Source: Mammaliicoccus vitulinus (GTDB taxonomy: Bacteria; Bacillota; Bacilli; Staphylococcales; Staphylococcaceae). Taken from it: 64,000 nt of DNA. The position numbers and the translations under genes are program-made. The stretch spans positions 1,829,069 to 1,893,068 of the forward strand of contig NZ_CP118974.1 in the NCBI RefSeq assembly GCF_029024305.1, in the 5' to 3' direction. Under the pieces are notes generated by a model, which worked only from the letters and a program-made list of their open reading frames with translations, made no database searches and was not told the DNA's origin. Positions 37,149 through 45,157 of the stretch are shown piece by piece; the stretch's first letter is position 1, and every line of letters starts with the position of its first letter.

Positions 37149-38633
37149 TTATTGAAACTCCTTTTCTTTAATTAGAGTGCTCATAATATATTCGCCTACT
37201 CTTTTAGTTGCTTCTCCGTCATCAAGATAATTATATTTATGAGTGAATGCTTTGTATTCTTCAGAATGTGGGATTTTTTCATATTCCCCCGATTTTATAT
37301 GGGCAATTAAATCTTCACTTGTTTTAAAAATCGGCCCTGGCAACTCTTCTTCATAAGGTAAATAAAATCCTCTAATATCATTTGCATAAGCATCTTTATC
37401 ATACGCAAAAAATAAAATAGGTCTATGTAAATTCGCATAATCAAAATATACAGATGAATAATCTGTAATCAATGTATCACTCATTAAGAATAGCTCATTT
37501 ACATCATTCGCCTTTGATAAATCATATATATTATCATAACGATCAAGGTTTAAATGTTCTGAAACTAAGTAATGGGCTCTAATCGCTAAGACATATTCAT
37601 TACCTAATTGCTTATTAAAATCTTCTAAATCTATTTGTAATTTAAGATTATATTGACCAATATCGACACGATCGTTATCTCTCCATGTCGGAGCATATAA
37701 AACTACTTTTTTATTTGTCGGAATATTATATTTTTGTTTCAATTGATAAGCGTAGTCCGCATTATTCAAATTTATCAAATCATCATTTCTAGGATAACCT
37801 AATGTCAAAATTTGATCATTTTCAAGATTGAAAGCTGATTGAAACCTCTCTGTAGCCACCTCACTTGGTGACAATAAACTATCCCATCTACTCGTTTCTT
37901 TGTTAAAACCATAAAGATATTCTTCTAAAGTAACATCAGGAATTGAAATAACAGTTTGGTCATTAGCAAGTTTCTTCAAAGGTGTTCCATGCCATGTTTG
38001 TATATAAAGTTGATTGGATTTTTTCTTTATTTGTGGTGATAACCTTGTATTAACGATCCATACCTTAGCATTATTGTATAATTCAAAGTATGTCTTAGTA
38101 TTTTTTTTCACTGTTTCAATATTTAAATGAGCAAGTTGTTCATCTAACGTATCATTATCCGATACGACTACATGTTTATATTCAGGCAATGCTTTGCTCA
38201 AATAAAAATAGAGCATTCTAGGTGAATCAGAAAAAGATTTACCATTGAATGATTCATATATTATTATATTATCAATTTTTTCCGAAAAGATTTTCGTTGA
38301 ATACTGTGCTGATCTAACAGTACTTAACAATTTTCTAAATTGTGAAATCATGTAGCTATATTTATAATTTCCTTTTTTCATAGCTTTAATCTCTAAATTT
38401 TTAAATATACTTTTTTTCGGCGATTTATAATCGATTCTTTTCAATAAAATTGATAATTCACACCTGTTTTCGAGTATAAAATCAAACTTATAAGGAAATA
38501 GAGGATTGAATACTTTATTAAAATAATAAAATAATTTTTCTTTTGATGTTGAATCAATCTGTTCCTTATTACTATAAAATGCAACTGTACTATTGAATGA
38601 ATCTTCAGTCATTAAAAATAATTTTTCTTTCAT
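37149..38633 (-). CDS. CDP-glycerol/polyol phosphotransferase, TarF/TarL-like, 494 aa
   Basis: A single Glyphos_transf domain covers roughly residues 110-490 after a short N-terminal region: VDNIIIYESFNGKSFSDSPR, LYIQTWHGTPLKKLANDQ (catalytic His), LGYPRNDDLI, VLYAPTWRDND and SDTLITDYSSVYFDYANLHRPILFF. The C-terminal half is strikingly like domain 2 of the next protein, including the DIRGFYLPYEEELPGPIF-type ending, so the two probably arose by duplication. It extends wall teichoic acid with polyol-phosphate. GAGGAG lies before the ATG, and a TATAAT occurs about 55 bases upstream. It is divergent from tarD. Confidence 0.88.
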   Translation of the reverse strand: MKEKLFLMTEDSFNSTVAFYSNKEQIDSTSKEKLFYYFNKVFNPLFPYKFDFILENRCELSILLKRIDYKSPKKSIFKNLEIKAMKKGNYKYSYMISQFRKLLSTVRSAQYSTKIFSEKIDNIIIYESFNGKSFSDSPRMLYFYLSKALPEYKHVVVSDNDTLDEQLAHLNIETVKKNTKTYFELYNNAKVWIVNTRLSPQIKKKSNQLYIQTWHGTPLKKLANDQTVISIPDVTLEEYLYGFNKETSRWDSLLSPSEVATERFQSAFNLENDQILTLGYPRNDDLINLNNADYAYQLKQKYNIPTNKKVVLYAPTWRDNDRVDIGQYNLKLQIDLEDFNKQLGNEYVLAIRAHYLVSEHLNLDRYDNIYDLSKANDVNELFLMSDTLITDYSSVYFDYANLHRPILFFAYDKDAYANDIRGFYLPYEEELPGPIFKTSEDLIAHIKSGEYEKIPHSEEYKAFTHKYNYLDDGEATKRVGEYIMSTLIKEKEFQ

Positions 38634-38807
38634 AAATGCTCCTCTAAATCATGATTTACACAAAATTAACATATTCTATTATAATACACTAATGATTTAT
38701 AAATTTAAACTGATGTCCTTTCATCACGATGCAAAATGTTATTTAATGAGATTAATTACTTCAAAACAACTTAATAATACCTTTACTAAGTAGACAAATA
38801 GTTTACA

Positions 38808-38827
38808 TTAATATATATATATATTAA
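38808..38827. repeat. AT-only palindrome upstream of tarD
   Basis: TTAATATATATATATATTAA is a perfect 20-base palindrome 33 bases upstream of the tarD start. It may be part of the promoter region or simply low-complexity DNA. Confidence 0.4.
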
Positions 38828-38859
38828 GCTTAACTATATAAAATAATGGGGTGAAAAAA

Positions 38860-39252
38860 ATGCGTAGAGTAATTACTTATGGAACTTATGATTTACTACA
38901 TTATGGTCATATTGAGCTTTTAAGAAGAGCGAAACAGCATGGTGACTATTTAATCGTTGCACTTTCGACGGATGAATTTAATAAGCTGAAAAATAAAAAA
39001 TCATATTATAATTATGAACAAAGAAAAATGATGTTAGAGTCTATACGATATGTAGACCTTGTAATACCTGAAAACAACTGGGAACAAAAAACAGATGACG
39101 TTTTAAATTACAAAGTTGATACATTCTTAATGGGACATGACTGGGAAGGTGAATTTGACTTCTTAAAAGATCATTGTGAAGTGATTTACCTTAAAAGAAC
39201 TGAAGGCATCTCAACAACTCAAATTAAAAAAGAATTATATGGTAACGAATAG
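38860..39252 (+). CDS. tarD: Glycerol-3-phosphate cytidylyltransferase
   Basis: TarD/TagD (130 aa) makes CDP-glycerol from CTP and sn-glycerol-3-phosphate, the donor for TarB, TarF and related enzymes. MRRVITYGTYDLLHYGHIELL contains the HxGH nucleotidyltransferase motif, and the second signature is RTEGISTTQIK near the end. The sequence is nearly the same as S. aureus TarD along its length. The start is the ATG nine bases after a GTG, with GGGGTG as ribosome site. It is monocistronic with its own terminator. It shows that the neighbouring polymers use CDP-glycerol, at least for priming. Confidence 0.95.
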   Translation: MRRVITYGTYDLLHYGHIELLRRAKQHGDYLIVALSTDEFNKLKNKKSYYNYEQRKMMLESIRYVDLVIPENNWEQKTDDVLNYKVDTFLMGHDWEGEFDFLKDHCEVIYLKRTEGISTTQIKKELYGNE

Positions 39253-39277
39253 AACACTTGACTGTGTTCTTTTTTTA
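39249..39277 (+). terminator. tarD terminator
   Basis: AGAACAC / GTGTTCT with a 6-base loop and seven T residues overlaps the tarD stop region. Confidence 0.85.
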
Positions 39278-39341
39278 TAACAATAAATGTCATTTTTTAG
39301 CAATTATGGTAATATAGAGTAAAAAATATTAGGAGAGATAG

Positions 39342-40487
39342 ATGAAAAGATCATATAAATATTTGATATGTATTTTAGTAGTATTTGTCATTATATTTGG
39401 TATAGCACAGCTTAAAAATTTGCATGATAAGAAAGATACTATAACAAAAGAAAACAAGCAGTCTTATAAAGGCCAAAAGCCTAAAAATAAGCAAGATATT
39501 GATAAACCAAATACAAAATCTTTTTCTAAATACAAAGATATTGATCGATATTTAAAAAAAAGAAATTTCAATGGAAATATCACAGTATATAAAGATAATA
39601 AGTTAGTTATGAGCAATAGCTATGGGTATAGAGATTTTGAAAATGGCATAAAAAATGACTCTAAGTCAATGTATTTAATAGGTTCTGCTAATAAATTCAT
39701 AACTGGTTTAATGTTAAGACAATTAGAAGAAAAAGGAATAATCAATTTAAATGATAATGTAAATAAGTACATACCTAACTTTCAAAATAAATACCCAATA
39801 ACTATTAAAGATTTAATGTTACACCGTAGTGGTTTAGCTAAAACTAATTTAATTCCATACTACTATGGTTTAGATGGCGCTATTGAAAGTATTAAATTAA
39901 GGGGCGTTGTACTTAATCGTTATCATCAATATAACTATAATGATGTCAATTATATAACAATAGCTAAGGTAATAGAAAACGCTACTAAAAAATCGTTTGA
40001 AGAAAACCTTAATGAACTGATTATTAAGAAGGCCCATTTAAAATATACGGCTAGATATACATCAGCTAAACATAGTAAATATATGGTTAATGGATATAAA
40101 TCTATCAAGAACCAGTACATATATACTCAACCAAAGAATTTAGATAAATATGATGGAGCCGGGAATATTTATATCTCTACAGATGATATGGCTAAACTCA
40201 TCAATAAATTTAAATCAGGACAAATGCTTTCTAGTTCATCAACTGCAAACTTGCTATCAGCTGGTAATAATAATATCTATCCAAGTAGCTATAGATATGG
40301 CTTTTATAGTTATTTAAATTATCAGAGATATAGAGGTGTATTTTATCAAAATGATATTATTTCTTACTCAAATAATCGATACATTGTATCTATAGCAAGC
40401 AATAAGCTAAGCGAACCTTATCAGCAAGAAACTGAAAAATCATTAAAATATATATATATAAATATACTTAAGCAACAATTAACATAA
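39342..40487 (+). CDS. FmtA-like serine hydrolase (teichoic acid D-Ala esterase / penicillin-recognising)
   Basis: A 381-aa beta-lactamase-fold protein closely resembling S. aureus FmtA: same length class, one N-terminal membrane helix, SFSKYKDIDRYLKKRNFNGNITVY, the active-site tetrad MYLIGSANKFITGLMLRQLEEKG with Ser115-x-x-Lys118, DLMLHRSGLAKT, YNYNDVNYITIAKVIE (Tyr-x-Asn position) and DKYDGAGNIYISTDDM. FmtA removes D-alanine from teichoic acids and binds beta-lactams weakly, so its location between tarD and other wall polymer genes fits. AGGAGAG lies 6 bases upstream. It is probably monocistronic, with a terminator directly after the stop. Confidence 0.87.
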   Translation: MKRSYKYLICILVVFVIIFGIAQLKNLHDKKDTITKENKQSYKGQKPKNKQDIDKPNTKSFSKYKDIDRYLKKRNFNGNITVYKDNKLVMSNSYGYRDFENGIKNDSKSMYLIGSANKFITGLMLRQLEEKGIINLNDNVNKYIPNFQNKYPITIKDLMLHRSGLAKTNLIPYYYGLDGAIESIKLRGVVLNRYHQYNYNDVNYITIAKVIENATKKSFEENLNELIIKKAHLKYTARYTSAKHSKYMVNGYKSIKNQYIYTQPKNLDKYDGAGNIYISTDDMAKLINKFKSGQMLSSSSTANLLSAGNNNIYPSSYRYGFYSYLNYQRYRGVFYQNDIISYSNNRYIVSIASNKLSEPYQQETEKSLKYIYINILKQQLT

Positions 40488-40488
40488 A

Positions 40489-40527
40489 AAAACTAGAGAC
40501 AATCATAGTGATTGTCTCTAGTTTTTT
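40489..40527. terminator. Terminator of the fmtA-like gene
   Basis: A 17-base perfect stem AAAACTAGAGACAATCA / TGATTGTCTCTAGTTTT with a 3-base loop, T-rich on both sides. It probably serves the rightward gene and may also serve the convergent acyltransferase gene. Confidence 0.88.
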
Positions 40528-40583
40528 ATGTTATAACCGCTCTTTTTTATTGTAGTGAGGCTATATTTATACGAATCGTTCTT

Positions 40584-42569
40584 TTATTTTTTCACTACAT
40601 CTTTAATTTCTTTACTTAAGATTGGTCCAAATGATTCTGAATAAGTATTGGTCATATGGTCCATATCTCTATATACAACAATATTACCTATTGTTGGTCT
40701 ATATTCACCGTTAACTTTAAAGTATTCAGTAGGATCGAATTTTGGTAAGTCTTTATTGGTTTTAGCTAATTTTTTCCAATATGATTCATCTTGTTGGTTA
40801 TTAGCTTTATTCATCAATTTAATAGTTTCTTTTTCACCAGACTTCTCTAGTTCTTCAGATACACTGAATTCATATCTTGGTATATCTCTTATTGCCATGA
40901 CATTGATATCATAATCAGTCTTAACTTTTAATAATTCATCAACCATTTGTTGTTGAATTTTGTCACTATTAGAATCTGCTGCCGTGACATGTGATAAAAC
41001 TAAATCAATATCATTTGATTTTTTCAAATAGTTTTCTACATTTTTTACCCATTGTCCTTTTAATGAATCATCTTCATATCCAGTAGAGAATCTTGTTCCT
41101 GATCTTGTTATATTAATAACTCTATAGTCATTCTCTTTAGCAGCTTCTATAACTGCTCCTAACCAATGTTCTGAATGTGAACTACCTACTAATGCTATTG
41201 TTGCTTTATAATTCTTTTTCTTTCCGTAAGTACCTATTTTTAAATCAGATTTTTTCAAACCTTGGTTCGTATCATCTAAATGTGATTCAGGAAGATCATC
41301 AAATACGTTTGCGAATTCAGGTTTTGGATCATTTTCTTTTATTTTACCTTTAGAAATTGCTGCTAAAGCTCCAGGATAATCTTTGCTCGCAAGTTCTTTA
41401 TCATCTGACATTTTGACGTACGCATTATATGAAAATAAAGCAGCAATCAATATAATATTTGCAAGTGCAATAATACCAATTTTCTTAAATGCAACTTTAT
41501 TAAATTCCGCATTTCTAATTGGTGCTTCAACATATTTAGTAGTAATAAATGATAGTACAATTGACAACGCAATTATAAGTACACCTGAAATAATACCTGG
41601 TGTTTCAGATATATTATATTTATAGAAAGATAGTAAAACCCAGTGCCATAAATAAATACCGAATGAAACGCCACCTAATTTTATCATGATTGGCATAGAT
41701 AAGAAGTTTTTAACACCATACTTTGTCTCCTTATTTCCAGATAAAATGATAAGTAATGCACAAGTCATCGGCCATAACGCTATATATCCTGGGAACATTG
41801 TGGATACATCAAATAATGCACCTGTTAAAATCAATCCAATTAGACCAATCCATCCTATTATTTCAGCAGCAAAATTCGATATTTTAATTCGGCTTAAATT
41901 AATACAAAGTAAACCGCCTAATGCAAACTCCCATACTCTCGTAAAAGTAATAAAATAAGCTAATGGTTGGTTAACTTCAGTTAAATAAACAGAATACGCA
42001 AATGACGCAACGAATATAACTCCTAAAACTACGTTTACCAGTCTTTTACCATTCGATAAATTATACTTTTTAATTAAGAACAAAATTCCCGTAAATAATA
42101 GGAACCAGATAATGTAAAATTGCCCTTGAATAGACATTGCCCAATAATGTTCAAGAGGACTCTTCATTTGATTAGCATCTAAGTAATCTGTATTACTTAT
42201 AGCTAATTGCCAATTTTGATAATAGAACATCGATGAAATTACTTCTTTAATTGTTTTATCAAAAATTGTCGATGGAAGGAAGAAAATACTTAATATTAGT
42301 ATGACTAATATTATTATAAATGCCAGAGGGAATAACCTCTTCATTAACTTAGATATGTATGGCCAAAACTTAAATTCCCCAGTTTTGTTAATAGTGGATA
42401 TGATAGATGTCGTGATTAAAAATCCAGATACCACGAAGAAAACATCAACTCCACCAGATACTTTACCAAACCAAATGTGATAAATAGCTACTAATAACGC
42501 TGCTATAATACGTAATCCTTCTATTTCGGGACGAAATTTTCTTTCTATACTAATCATATTTTTATTCAT
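40584..42569 (-). CDS. OatA-like membrane O-acetyltransferase with SGNH domain, copy 2
   Basis: A 661-aa paralogue of the protein at 27277-29262, identical in length and architecture: acyltransferase-3 membrane domain (SIERKFRPEIEGLRIIAALLV, GGVDVFFVVSGFLIT) followed by an extracytoplasmic SGNH domain with ALVGSSHSEHWLGAVIEA and VYRDMDHMTNTYSESFGP. The N-terminal 60 residues are almost the same in both copies, and the SGNH parts have diverged, suggesting different acceptors. I start at MNKNMISIERKF behind a GGAG site; a Met 12 codons upstream lacks one. A good promoter lies upstream. O-acetylation of peptidoglycan (lysozyme resistance) or of a wall glycopolymer is the likely role. Confidence 0.88.
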   Translation of the reverse strand: MNKNMISIERKFRPEIEGLRIIAALLVAIYHIWFGKVSGGVDVFFVVSGFLITTSIISTINKTGEFKFWPYISKLMKRLFPLAFIIILVILILSIFFLPSTIFDKTIKEVISSMFYYQNWQLAISNTDYLDANQMKSPLEHYWAMSIQGQFYIIWFLLFTGILFLIKKYNLSNGKRLVNVVLGVIFVASFAYSVYLTEVNQPLAYFITFTRVWEFALGGLLCINLSRIKISNFAAEIIGWIGLIGLILTGALFDVSTMFPGYIALWPMTCALLIILSGNKETKYGVKNFLSMPIMIKLGGVSFGIYLWHWVLLSFYKYNISETPGIISGVLIIALSIVLSFITTKYVEAPIRNAEFNKVAFKKIGIIALANIILIAALFSYNAYVKMSDDKELASKDYPGALAAISKGKIKENDPKPEFANVFDDLPESHLDDTNQGLKKSDLKIGTYGKKKNYKATIALVGSSHSEHWLGAVIEAAKENDYRVINITRSGTRFSTGYEDDSLKGQWVKNVENYLKKSNDIDLVLSHVTAADSNSDKIQQQMVDELLKVKTDYDINVMAIRDIPRYEFSVSEELEKSGEKETIKLMNKANNQQDESYWKKLAKTNKDLPKFDPTEYFKVNGEYRPTIGNIVVYRDMDHMTNTYSESFGPILSKEIKDVVKK

Positions 42570-42611
42570 TTTTAGACTCCATCTCAATAATTGTTTATTA
42601 TGCAATTATAA

Positions 42612-42639
42612 ATTATATCAAACAATTAACCGATGTAAA
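42612..42639 (-). promoter_or_regulatory. Promoter of OatA-like gene 2
   Basis: On the minus strand TTTACA (42634-42639) and TATAAT (42612-42617) are separated by 16 bases, a near-consensus SigA promoter about 43 bases upstream of the chosen start. Confidence 0.65.
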
Positions 42640-42785
42640 GCATGTTAAAGAAATATTTATTTTATGTAAATATCAAAAAACTAAGATATACAATAATTAT
42701 ATAATAAACATCTATTAACATTTTTTTACATTTGTTATAAAGAAGGCTACTCATAACCTAACCCTCTCCCGCTCTTTCCTACGAT
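42640..42785. other. AT-rich spacer, nothing recognised
   Basis: The stretch between the promoter of OatA-like copy 2 and the second intergenic repeat is AT-rich and shows no open frame with a ribosome site, RNA gene or strong hairpin. Together with the promoter and the repeat it makes up the 390-base gene-free gap at 42570-42960. Confidence 0.5.
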
Positions 42786-42947
42786 TAGTCTGGGACATAA
42801 TTCCTAACTCAAAATAAATCACCCAATCCGGTGGAATCATTTTCGGATTGGGTGATTTTATATTTCTGATTATGTAAAGTGCTGACGCCCAGGCAAGCAT
42901 GCACTTTACATAATTATTATATTTTAGGACATTTATGTTCCACTCTC
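42786..42947. repeat. Dispersed intergenic palindromic repeat, copy 2
   Basis: Related to 15516-15637 from end to end. It opens TCTGGGACATAATTCCTAACT, then AAAATAAAT, a hairpin with CACCCAATCCG (42820-42830) / CGGATTGGGTG (42844-42854), then TATTTCTGAT, and closes ACATTTATGTTCCACTCTC. It has an extra 14-base-stem hairpin ATTATGTAAAGTGC / GCACTTTACATAAT (42869-42882 and 42901-42914). The outer ends GGGACATAA and TTATGTTCC are almost exact reverse complements, so the whole element can fold back on itself. It sits downstream of tarX and could terminate that operon. Confidence 0.75.
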
Positions 42948-42960
42948 GTTTTTTTAACTT

Positions 42961-44013
42961 TTAATGAGCTATTTTTTTACTTTTATTTCTTATATTTCTT
43001 AAATTCATTTTCGTTTTAAGTTTTAAAAGTTTCATTTGGTAATTTCTATAAGTTTTCTTGTCAAAGTCTACTTTCAAGCCTTTCGATACTTCTACATACT
43101 TATTGTAATGAGCACCAGTAGAAATTGTTAAAACCAATTCTTTTAAGTCATGAACACTATCCGTTTCAATCGTCTCAACAACATTCAAATAATTGACGGC
43201 TGGATTTAATAAATGATTTAGATCGTCTACTTTCATGAAATTATTGCGGATTAAAAAGTAAATTATTAAATAGTCCATTCTATAGCTATAATAATTACTC
43301 ACCTTTTCTTTTAAACCACTCAAAATATCCAAAGTTCTCTTTCTTACTTCTGTTGCATCATTTAAATACTTTTCAATATGTTTATAGCTTGTTGCAACAA
43401 TCGAATCTTCAATACCAATATTATATAAATATGCTTGGTCGTCTATTATTGTAATTTTACTGTTTGACCACGCTTTTAAATTAAATGTATGTTCCTCACA
43501 AAAAGTTATATCTTCATCAAATCTAATATCTCTTATAATTTCATTTTTATATAATTTACCATATGGTCCTATTGACTGAGTAATCTCAGGTGTCCTATTT
43601 AATGAAGTATGTTCGATAGCTGATAGTTCGTTATAAGTTTTAATTGGTCGAACTTCTTCACCAATTAAATGTAATACTTTCCCTACAACTATATCTGTGT
43701 TGTTTTCTTTTATCGCACCTACCATTTTATCAATTATTCCATCGCCTAATTTATCATCAGCGTCACAAAACATAATGTACTTGCCTTTAGCAATGCTAAT
43801 CCCTTCATTTCTCGTTGCTGCTGCGCCTTTATTCTCTCTGTTTACTAAAATGATATTAGGATTATCTATTTTACTAATAATATCTGCACTTTTGTCTTTA
43901 GAGCCATCATTAATACAAATGATTTCATGTTCATAGTTACTTTTTATAGAATGAATTGTTTCTTCTATTGTTTTTTCGGCGTTATAAATGGGTATAATGA
44001 CACTTACTTCCAT
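42961..44013 (-). CDS. tarX: GT2-family glycosyltransferase TarX
   Basis: A 350-aa GT-A glycosyltransferase: EVSVIIPIYNAEKTIEETI, IICINDGSKDKSADI, RNEGISIAKGKYIMFCDADDKLGDG with the DxD, and FDEDITFCEEHTFNLKAW near residue 170. The C-terminal part is helical and basic. Size, sequence type and position immediately after tarB (4-base gap) match TagX/TarX of the S. aureus tarG-tarB-tarX-tarD cluster. Its exact role is not settled there; it is thought to act in teichoic acid assembly. It is the last gene of this minus-strand transcript, with a repeat element downstream. GGAGCTT precedes the ATG. Confidence 0.85.
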   Translation of the reverse strand: MEVSVIIPIYNAEKTIEETIHSIKSNYEHEIICINDGSKDKSADIISKIDNPNIILVNRENKGAAATRNEGISIAKGKYIMFCDADDKLGDGIIDKMVGAIKENNTDIVVGKVLHLIGEEVRPIKTYNELSAIEHTSLNRTPEITQSIGPYGKLYKNEIIRDIRFDEDITFCEEHTFNLKAWSNSKITIIDDQAYLYNIGIEDSIVATSYKHIEKYLNDATEVRKRTLDILSGLKEKVSNYYSYRMDYLIIYFLIRNNFMKVDDLNHLLNPAVNYLNVVETIETDSVHDLKELVLTISTGAHYNKYVEVSKGLKVDFDKKTYRNYQMKLLKLKTKMNLRNIRNKSKKIAH

Positions 44014-44017
44014 AGGG

Positions 44018-45073
44018 TTAAGCTCCTTTGTTTATAAAATCAATTAGTTTTTTTGTAGCATCAAAGTTCGTATATTGATGCCACATCGGTTTAATTTCAT
44101 TATTAAGCTTACTTTGATTGACCAGTTTATAAAGTGTGTCTAGATCATATGCTTTATTCTCTTTTGTCATTTCATAATAATGTTTATTTAAACCTCTCAT
44201 TTCATCATACTTTTCTTCATCATAACAATAAAATACAATCGGTTTATTTAATATAGAAGCTTCAATACTTAGTGAACTATAATCTGTAATAATAACATCT
44301 GCCATTTCAACCAATTCTTGTATATCTCTTTCGTCTGAATCATAGTTTTTAATGCTCGGATGTAATTTAGTTATAAGTTCATAGTTAGGACACATCTGTT
44401 CAAATTCATTTTTATCTATTGTATGGATGTCAGTCGTATAGTCTCTATATGTTGGCGCATATAAAGCCATTTTTTTAGAATGCTCATGACTTATATGTTT
44501 ATTTTTATAGTGATCTAATCTTGGTAATCCAAATGGTAACATCTGTTCTGCTTTAGCATCTAAACTTTTTATAAACACTTCTTTCATAATGTCTGAACTT
44601 ACAAGATAATAATCAGTAAAATGATAAACCGCCAAATAATTTTTAATTAACTGCTTATTATTTTTATTAATACTATTATCTTCAAGCCCAAATTTTTTCA
44701 ATGCTCCAGCAGCATGCCAAGTTTGAAAAACATTTTGTTCAGCTGATTTACTTATACTGCCTAGTAATAAATAATATGTATCGATAATAATCGTCTTACT
44801 ATTTTTAATAGCCTTTAATTGTTGCAATACATATTTGTTTCTTAAGTTTATCACTTTATCAACTTCTAAGTTATTTGCAAATTCTATCCATTGTGGATGG
44901 GCAATTATAGTAATATGATAATTTTCATTTTTTAATGCTTCAATTATTGGTAGCACGTCTTCTTTAAATGTCATAAACACGACAGCATTTCTACTTTTTA
45001 TATTATGTTTAAAAAATCGATTAAATATAAGTAATGCTGAAAGATAAATTTGTTTAATCACACTTCTAATCAC
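44018..45073 (-). CDS. tarB: Teichoic acid glycerol-phosphate primase TarB
   Basis: TarB (351 aa with this start) adds the first glycerol-3-phosphate from CDP-glycerol to the ManNAc-GlcNAc-PP-undecaprenol made by TarA. Motifs are NVFQTWHAAGALKKFGL near residue 122 (the WHAAGALK form typical of TarB rather than WHGTPLK of polymerases), FGLPRLDHY, ALYAPTYRDY, TKLHPSIKN and ADVIITDYSSLSIEASI. An N-terminal amphipathic membrane-binding helix is visible (LSALLIFNRFF). I choose a GTG start because AGGAAGTG lies 5 bases upstream; the ATG six codons earlier has no ribosome site. It sits between tarG and tarX. Confidence 0.92.
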   Translation of the reverse strand: MIRSVIKQIYLSALLIFNRFFKHNIKSRNAVVFMTFKEDVLPIIEALKNENYHITIIAHPQWIEFANNLEVDKVINLRNKYVLQQLKAIKNSKTIIIDTYYLLLGSISKSAEQNVFQTWHAAGALKKFGLEDNSINKNNKQLIKNYLAVYHFTDYYLVSSDIMKEVFIKSLDAKAEQMLPFGLPRLDHYKNKHISHEHSKKMALYAPTYRDYTTDIHTIDKNEFEQMCPNYELITKLHPSIKNYDSDERDIQELVEMADVIITDYSSLSIEASILNKPIVFYCYDEEKYDEMRGLNKHYYEMTKENKAYDLDTLYKLVNQSKLNNEIKPMWHQYTNFDATKKLIDFINKGA

Positions 45074-45157
45074 GTTGACACTTCCTAACATTTATTAAGT
45101 TACTTTATAAAATAAGGATTACTCTTATGAGCAATCCTTATTTTAATTATTAATATT

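Noticed and set aside
38634..38859. Possible small gene at 38593-38793 upstream of tarD
   Set aside because: It starts inside the 494-aa polymerase gene on the other strand, has no ribosome site and no recognisable protein features.
40648..41958. Plus-strand frames inside the second OatA-like gene
   Set aside because: Shadow frames opposite a well-supported membrane protein gene; their composition mirrors the antisense of hydrophobic helices.
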